Below, in pieces: positions 1-4,441 of a DNA stretch of 7,027 nt. Numbering within the stretch: position 1 is the first letter of the stretch; every line of letters begins with the position of its first letter. A model generated the notes under the pieces. It did not search any database. It was not told the origin of the DNA and saw nothing but the letters and a program-made list of their open reading frames with translations. Source of the stretch: JBGPIT01 sp041485125 (lineage in GTDB: Bacteria > Desulfobacterota > Binatia > UTPRO1); NCBI GenBank assembly GCA_041485125.1, contig JBGPIT010000271.1:1-7027 (forward strand), read 5' to 3'. Made by a program: the position numbers and the translations under genes.

Positions 1-1374
1 CGCAGCGGGCACGAATACCGCCGAGCCCGCGTCGACGGCTGGGCTGTCGGCGAGCAGGTGGTAGTTCGCGACTGCGGCATCCTCGAAACGCGGATCGCTC
101 GACAGGCCCGAGCCGTCCCAACCGCTCGCCGTCTGGTAGTCACCGAAGGTGAGGCTCGCTCCGGCCCACGTGATCGGTGTCGAGCTAGCGGCTCGGTAGT
201 AGACGTTGTGGTCGAGGACGACGTCGGCGTACGTTCCGCTATCGACCTGGAGCGGCGCCCCGTCCTCCGCGATCTGCGCGGACACGTTGTTGTAGACGCG
301 GGTGTTACGGAGCGGCGACGCGCTTCCGGGGCCGAAGCCGGCGAACCGGCTGATCCAGATCCCGATCTCGGTGCTGTCGACGATCGTGTTGTTGTAGACG
401 AGGTTCGCCGGCACACCGTCGCGCCCGATCCCATCGAGCCACAATCCGAAGCGGTTCCGGACCGCGACGTTGTCGTAGATCACATAGCCGTAGGGATCGG
501 CCGGTGTCTCGTCGCTGATCTCCATCCCCGCCCACACGTTTCCCTCGAACCAGTTGTTGCGGACGGTGACCTCGTGGCCGCCGTCGAGCCAGAGACCCGC
601 CGTGCCCCAGTGCCCGAAATCACCCACGTTGAACCGCGCGACGTTCCCCTCGACGAGGGCGTTGGTGCAGTCCTCGACGAGGATGCCGTTGCCGTTGTTG
701 CGGTCGGAGGTGTTGTCGCGGACCGTCACGCGGTCGAGAGTGTTGACGGCGATGCCGCTGCCGCTGAAGTTGTTCTGCGGCACGTTGTCGGTGACGACGT
801 TCCGCTCGATCACGACGTCCGTCGCGGGACCATCGGCGACGATCCCGGCGCCGCCCGCGATCGAGTCGGGCAGGTCGAGGCCGTTGTGGTGCACGAAACA
901 ATCGCGCACGGTGACGCGACTCGCCAATGCGAGCGCGATTCCGACGTAGCAGTATCGGGTGACCTCGACGCCTTCGATCACCACGTCGTGCGCGCCGCCG
1001 CCAACCCAGAACGCGATGTGGTGGCCGTCGGGGCGCGGCTTCACGCCTCCGGGGCACCCGACCCTCTGGCCATCCATGACGACGGGGCCGTCACCGTATG
1101 GCGAGAAGACGATCGGTGCGCCGGGCAGACCCGAGTTGAAGACTCGTACGCGCTCGACGTAGGTGCCGGCCATGATGCGCACGGTGTCACCGGCGCCGGC
1201 CGCGTCGGCGGCACGCTGAACGGTGCGGAACGCCTGCGCGGGCGAGCTGCCGTCGTTGGCGTCCGACCCCGCGGAGCTCACGTAAATCTCAGTGGCGCCG
1301 GCGACTGGGGCGATGCACAGCAGGAGCAGGAGAATGCTGGTTTGGAGGGGCAGGCGCGTAGGCGGCATCCACAT
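1..1374 (-). CDS. Secreted right-handed parallel beta-helix protein (NosD/DUF1565-like), partial at C-terminus
   Basis: The frame is open from the ATG at 1374-1372 to the left edge: 458 residues are visible and the 3' end is missing. Residues 1-27 look like a Sec signal peptide, with a hydrophobic core ILLLLLCIAPV and likely cleavage after AGA (27/28). Residues 30-75 carry the typical start of this fold (IYVSSAGSDANDG, then a PAQAFRTVQRAADAA helix, then GDTVRIMAGTYVE). About ten short beta-helix rungs follow (130-395), of the type VTVRDN, VVIERN, VTVRNN and NLVYNN, rich in stacked Asn and Val. Near the edge, DPRF plus YHLLADSPAVDAG (428-450) resembles the ending called the choice-of-anchor Q region. 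Members of this fold include polysaccharide lyases, epimerases and carbohydrate-binding surface proteins. I see no catalytic signature that settles the activity. It is the last visible gene of the exporter operon, 24 bases after the adaptor stop and in the same frame. No clear ribosome binding site precedes it. M3 at 1368 is an alternative start. Confidence 0.9.
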   Translation of the reverse strand, partial: MWMPPTRLPLQTSILLLLLCIAPVAGATEIYVSSAGSDANDGSSPAQAFRTVQRAADAAGAGDTVRIMAGTYVERVRVFNSGLPGAPIVFSPYGDGPVVMDGQRVGCPGGVKPRPDGHHIAFWVGGGAHDVVIEGVEVTRYCYVGIALALASRVTVRDCFVHHNGLDLPDSIAGGAGIVADGPATDVVIERNVVTDNVPQNNFSGSGIAVNTLDRVTVRDNTSDRNNGNGILVEDCTNALVEGNVARFNVGDFGHWGTAGLWLDGGHEVTVRNNWFEGNVWAGMEISDETPADPYGYVIYDNVAVRNRFGLWLDGIGRDGVPANLVYNNTIVDSTEIGIWISRFAGFGPGSASPLRNTRVYNNVSAQIAEDGAPLQVDSGTYADVVLDHNVYYRAASSTPITWAGASLTFGDYQTASGWDGSGLSSDPRFEDAAVANYHLLADSPAVDAGSAVFVPAA

Positions 1375-1398
1375 GACATACCATACGGGACTGCGGGC

Positions 1399-2238
1399 TC
1401 AGTTCGCCCCGTCGTCCCGGAACGCGACGTCCACGGTCATCCCGCTCTTGAGCCGGTCGTCGGCGGCGAGCGCGAGCTCCACCTCGATCACCTTTTCATC
1501 GCGCCGCTCGCGAGGATCGTCGGAGTGGAGCCGCTTGCGGCCGACGGCGAAGCCGATGCGGGTGACGGTCGCGGCGAAGCGCTCGCCGGGATAGGCCTCG
1601 AGCGTCACATCGGCGGGTTGACCGGCGTGCACGCCGGCGACGTCCGTCTCCGGAACCTCGGCGCGGACCTTGAGCCGTGAGAGATCGGCAATGCGGAAGA
1701 GCGGCTCCGGCAGGCCGCTCACCAGGACGCCCTCGCCGATCTCCTTGAACTTCCGCACCATCGTGCCGCGGAACGGAGCTTTGATGATCGCGTAGTCGAG
1801 GGTCACGCGTGCGAGCTCGAGCGCCGCGGCCGCGCTCCGCGCCTCGGCCTCGGCGGCGTCGAGGTCGCTCGCCGAGACGATCCCCTCGCCGTGAAGCGCG
1901 CGCACGCGGGTGAGCGCGCGCTCGGCGTTGGTGGCGCGCGCGGCCAACTCGCGCACCTTCGCGTCGAGGTCGCGGTTCTCGAGACGCACGACCGGCGCAT
2001 CGGCGTCGATCGCATCGCCTTCCTCGTACTCGATCCGCAGGATGCGCCCCGGGATCTTCGAGATCACGTCGGCCTCGCGCCATCCCTCGACCCGGCCGGT
2101 CGCGACGACGTGCCGCGTCGGCTCGAGGTGGGTGCTTGCCACCACGGCGCCGGGTATGTCGCCGCCGTCGCGCGCGCATGCGCTCGCCAGCAACGCGACG
2201 CTACAGAGCAAGAGGCCGAGGCTCGGATGCGTCCGCAT
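1399..2238 (-). CDS. HlyD/MacA/DevB-type membrane fusion lipoprotein of an ABC exporter
   Basis: This is a periplasmic adaptor that would link the inner-membrane ABC complex to an outer-membrane channel. The chosen start (ATG 2238) gives 279 residues beginning with a lipoprotein signal (LGLLLCSVALLASAC, lipid-modified Cys21). The frame also has an ATG at 2310, but that would bury the signal peptide behind 24 extra residues and deepen the overlap with the ATPase gene. Domains: first half of the lipoyl motif at about 45-90 (ATGRVEGWREADVISKIPG); an alpha-helical coiled-coil hairpin at about 90-147, with the tip near LHGEGIVSASDLD; second lipoyl half at about 148-185 (LDYAIIKAPFRGTMVRK); then a beta-barrel at about 186-235 (LKVRAEVPETDVAGVHAGQPADVTLEAYPG) and a short end. 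The hairpin is short, as in small RND/ABC adaptors. The gene overlaps the ATPase gene by 38 bases, so translation is probably coupled. Residue +2 after the Cys is Ala, not Asp. Confidence 0.92.
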   Translation of the reverse strand: MRTHPSLGLLLCSVALLASACARDGGDIPGAVVASTHLEPTRHVVATGRVEGWREADVISKIPGRILRIEYEEGDAIDADAPVVRLENRDLDAKVRELAARATNAERALTRVRALHGEGIVSASDLDAAEAEARSAAAALELARVTLDYAIIKAPFRGTMVRKFKEIGEGVLVSGLPEPLFRIADLSRLKVRAEVPETDVAGVHAGQPADVTLEAYPGERFAATVTRIGFAVGRKRLHSDDPRERRDEKVIEVELALAADDRLKSGMTVDVAFRDDGAN

Positions 2239-2989
2239 GGGCTTGCTCGCTGAGCACGCCGTCCTCCATCCAGAGGACGCGGTCGACGGCGGAGGCGACG
2301 CGCTGGTCATGGGTGACGATCACCGCGGCCGCGCCGCGCTCGTGGACGTGCGTGGTGATGAGATCGACGACGACGCGGCCGCTCGCGGAGTCGAGGGCAC
2401 CGGTCGGCTCGTCGGCGAGAACGAGCGCAGGCATGGGGGCGAGCGCGCGCGCGATCGCGACGCGCTGCTGCTCGCCGCCGCTGAGATCACGTGGCAGGGC
2501 ATGCGAGCGCGGCGTCAGGCCTACCGCCGCGAGCGCTTCGCCCGCCCGCACACGCGCCGTCGCGGGCGCGACGCCGCCGAGCAGGAGGCCGAGCTCCACG
2601 TTCTCGAGCGCCGTCAGCGCCTTCAAGAGATTGAACCTCTGGAACACGAAGCCGAGACGCGTGCGCCGGAGTTGCGCGAGCGCACCCGCGGAGAGCGCGC
2701 GGATATCCTCTCCCGCCAACACCACCGTGCCGCTGTCGGGCTCGAGGAGGCCCCCCATCATCGACAGCAGCGTCGACTTGCCGCTCCCCGACGGCCCCAT
2801 GATCGCGACCACCTCGCCTGCGCCGACGGCGAGCGTCGCGTGCTCGACCGCCTGCACGGCGGTGGCGCCGCCGCCGAAGCGTCGCCGTACCGCCGTCAAC
2901 GCGAGTACCGGCGACGCCGGCGCTCGCCGTGTCTCGTCGGCAGTCGGCGTGGATGCGGCCGGGCGTACGATGCGGAAGGCGGTGCTCAT
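2201..2989 (-). CDS. ABC transporter ATP-binding protein, LolD/MacB/DevA type
   Basis: This is the ATPase that powers the neighbouring permease. At 262 residues it carries every expected motif: Walker A GPSGSGKST (65-73), Q-loop FQ (116-117) followed by RFNLLKALTALENV, ABC signature LSGGEQQR (169-176), Walker B ALVLADEP (188-195), D-loop region TGALDS (196-201) and H-switch His in VIVTHD (H227). The FNLL segment after the Q-loop and the LADEPTGALDS stretch are typical of the LolD/MacB/FtsE group, which works with permeases that bind substrate from the membrane or periplasm. The start at 2989 forms an ATGA overlap with the permease stop (2988-2986). An ATG in the same frame at 3067 would lie well inside the permease gene and add 26 unrelated residues, so I reject it. 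About 28 low-complexity residues precede the ABC fold, slightly longer than usual for LolD. The group is certain; the substrate is not. Confidence 0.95.
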   Translation of the reverse strand: MSTAFRIVRPAASTPTADETRRAPASPVLALTAVRRRFGGGATAVQAVEHATLAVGAGEVVAIMGPSGSGKSTLLSMMGGLLEPDSGTVVLAGEDIRALSAGALAQLRRTRLGFVFQRFNLLKALTALENVELGLLLGGVAPATARVRAGEALAAVGLTPRSHALPRDLSGGEQQRVAIARALAPMPALVLADEPTGALDSASGRVVVDLITTHVHERGAAAVIVTHDQRVASAVDRVLWMEDGVLSEQAHADASEPRPLAL

Positions 2990-4116
2990 GTCCGGAAGAC
3001 CATCGCCGGCTCGAGCTTCCACACCCGGCGCACGGAGGTCGTGGCGGCGAGCGCGCACGCGAGCCACGCCACCAGGATGGTCACGCCGGCGAGACGCGGC
3101 GCGAAGATCGCCTCGAGGCCGCGCGCTCGCGCGAGCGCTACGACGAGAGCCCCGAGCAGACAGCCCGGCAGCGCCCCCACCGCGCCCGCGATCAGGCCCT
3201 GCGCCACGACGACGCCGGCGAGGGATGCGTTGCTCATCCCCATCGCCTTCAGCGTGCCGTACTCGGCGAAGTGCTCGGTCGTCGCGGCGTAGATCGCCTG
3301 GCTCACGATCACGGTGCCGACGGCGATCGCGAGCGACGACGTCAGCAGGAAGCCGATCCCCATCCCGGTCTCGAACATCCAGTAGCGGCGCGTGCGGGTG
3401 CTGAAGCCCGCGCGCGAGAGCACGTCGAGATGGCGCAAGCGCGTGCGGAGCGCGGCGATCGTCGCCGTGCTCGACGCGCCCGGCGCAAGCCCCGCCACGA
3501 CGTAGATGGTGTCATCGGGACCGATGTAGCCGCTCAGCGCGCGCGCGGTCGCGAGCGAGGTAAACGCGAACGGGACGGTGGTGAACGAGGTGATCCCCTC
3601 GCTGATCGCCGCGATGCGGACGCGCTGATCGCGAATCTCGCGATAGTCGCCGACCTGGAACGCGCCGAGCTTCTCGATCGCCGAGCGGTCGAACGCGACG
3701 CGCGCCGGGATCGCGATCTCGTCGAGCGTGCCGGCGACGATGCGCCACGGCGCGCCGACCCGCGTCGCGGTGTCGAAGCCGATCACCTCGAGCTGTTGCA
3801 TGCCGCCGTCGGGGTGGCGGAGCTGCGTCCACCCGACGACCAGCTCGCTCGCCCACGCGATGCCGCGTGTGCTGCGCACGATGCTCAACGTGCGCCGCGG
3901 CATGATCTGACCCCATTGGAAGTTGCCCGTGTTGCGCGCCATCACCCACACGTCGCCCGGCGTGTGATCGACCACCTGCGAGGCGTTTTCGGCGAGCCCG
4001 ACGAAGAGCCCGAGCTGGACGAGGACGAGGGCAACCGAGAAGCAGACGCCCGCCGCGATCGCAGCGAACCGGCGCCGGTCGTAGAGCAGATTCCGCCGCG
4101 CGATGCGCGTCAGCAC
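2986..4116 (-). CDS. DevC-like ABC transporter permease (MacB/FtsX superfamily)
   Basis: This is the inner-membrane permease of the exporter, 376 residues long. One membrane helix near the N-terminus (about 17-40, FAAIAAGVCFSVALVLVQLG) is followed by a large periplasmic domain (about 45-245), then three helices (about 250-275, 299-328, 342-361). This 1+3 arrangement is that of the MacB/FtsX superfamily. The stretch IVSQAIYAATTEHFAEYGTL followed by KAMGMSN (270-296), between helices 2 and 3, matches the coupling region I know from DevC, the permease of the cyanobacterial heterocyst glycolipid exporter DevBCA. The protein ends in EPAMVFRT, similar to the P-x-x-x-hydrophobic-R ending of the superfamily. 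The start codon is GTG at 4116-4114, preceded by a strong AGGGAGGAG. An in-frame TGA at 4152-4150 rules out a longer start. Gene order here is permease, ATPase, adaptor, whereas devBCA runs adaptor, permease, ATPase. The substrate is unknown. Confidence 0.92.
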   Translation of the reverse strand: MLTRIARRNLLYDRRRFAAIAAGVCFSVALVLVQLGLFVGLAENASQVVDHTPGDVWVMARNTGNFQWGQIMPRRTLSIVRSTRGIAWASELVVGWTQLRHPDGGMQQLEVIGFDTATRVGAPWRIVAGTLDEIAIPARVAFDRSAIEKLGAFQVGDYREIRDQRVRIAAISEGITSFTTVPFAFTSLATARALSGYIGPDDTIYVVAGLAPGASSTATIAALRTRLRHLDVLSRAGFSTRTRRYWMFETGMGIGFLLTSSLAIAVGTVIVSQAIYAATTEHFAEYGTLKAMGMSNASLAGVVVAQGLIAGAVGALPGCLLGALVVALARARGLEAIFAPRLAGVTILVAWLACALAATTSVRRVWKLEPAMVFRT

Positions 4117-4118
4117 GA

Positions 4119-4127
4119 CTCCTCCCT
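4119..4127 (-). promoter_or_regulatory. Strong Shine-Dalgarno sequence of the exporter operon
   Basis: On the minus strand the bases read AGGGAGGAG, followed by TC and then the GTG start at 4116. The GGAGG core (4125-4121) sits four bases before GTG and seven before the next codon, CTG (4113), so CTG is a possible but less likely start. This is the only near-consensus ribosome binding site in the operon. The downstream genes overlap or nearly touch and have weak sites, which fits coupled translation from this one entry point. Confidence 0.8.
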
Positions 4128-4326
4128 GGTGCTCATCGCCTTTCTCGAGTCACGAAAGATGGTACGACTTTCCGCGCGCGCGCGTCCTGACGGATTGTTG
4201 ATGATTTCCTATGGATCGCGCGCGCAACGTCAGACCGCGCCCGTCGAGGCGCGAGGTTTGAAGTGCAGATGTCGTGCCATCGAAAACCGGCGCGTCACGT
4301 GGTCGCTCGGCGCGATGGTCCGCTGA

Positions 4327-4345
4327 CTTTCCAAAAATCGGAAAG
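4327..4345. repeat. 6-bp inverted repeat, possible operator or weak hairpin
   Basis: CTTTCC (4327-4332) and GGAAAG (4340-4345) are perfect inverted arms around the 7-base A-rich spacer AAAAATC. The 13-base centre-to-centre distance and AT-rich middle would suit a dimeric regulator site upstream of the exporter operon. On the minus strand the T-run falls in the loop, not after the stem, which argues against a terminator. It lies 211 bases before the permease start. Its function is unknown. Confidence 0.35.
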
Positions 4346-4367
4346 GCACGCCCGGGAATCCCACGGT

Positions 4368-4388
4368 TGGGACGGAGCGCCCGTCCCA
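4368..4388 (-). terminator. Possible hairpin terminator after the glycosidase gene
   Basis: TGGGACGG (4368-4375) and CCGTCCCA (4381-4388) form a perfect 8-bp, GC-rich stem with a 5-base loop. The stem starts 54 bases after the glycosidase stop codon, which is where a terminator is expected. No U-tract follows it on the minus strand, so it is not a textbook intrinsic terminator. It could instead stabilise the 3' end of the message or be a protein-binding palindrome. Confidence 0.4.
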
Positions 4389-4441
4389 TTCGGCGAACGG
4401 TCGCGCCGCGCGCTGTCGATGACCGATGACCGCCCCGCCGC

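Larger units (their letters stand above)
4117..4441. other. Intergenic region between glycosidase gene and exporter operon
   Basis: This 325-base stretch has no gene I can support. Since both flanking genes read on the minus strand, it should hold the end of the glycosidase transcript and the promoter of the exporter operon. From the glycosidase side it contains a perfect 8-bp inverted repeat (4368-4388), a perfect 6-bp inverted repeat (4327-4345), an alternating CG tract (4217-4225), an AT-richer patch (about 4193-4214), a second CG tract (4173-4184) and the ribosome binding site (4119-4127). I found no convincing -35/-10 pair with normal spacing on the minus strand. A 79-codon open frame (4389-4150, minus) crosses the region but resembles no family and is probably chance. 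Confidence 0.7.

Noticed and set aside
58..1680. 540-codon open frame on the plus strand
   Set aside because: It runs antisense across both the beta-helix gene and the adaptor gene, which have clear domains and signal peptides. Its translation is rich in Asp, Val and Arg with no family features, as expected of a mirror frame in GC-rich DNA.
2990..3067. Longer N-terminus for the ATPase starting at 3067
   Set aside because: It would overlap the permease C-terminal coding region by 82 bases, with Arg-rich residues unlike any ABC protein start. The ATGA overlap at 2989-2986 is a much better start.
1910..4326. Long plus-strand open frames opposite the exporter genes (for example 1910-3292, 2136-3404, 2929-4326)
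   Set aside because: They are antisense to the adaptor, ATPase and permease genes. Their products are dominated by Arg, Ala and Ser with no motifs or membrane segments.
4150..4389. 79-codon minus-strand open frame in the intergenic gap
   Set aside because: There is no recognisable family, no evident ribosome binding site, and its residues look like translated GC-rich non-coding DNA. It also overlaps both the inverted repeats and the CG tracts.
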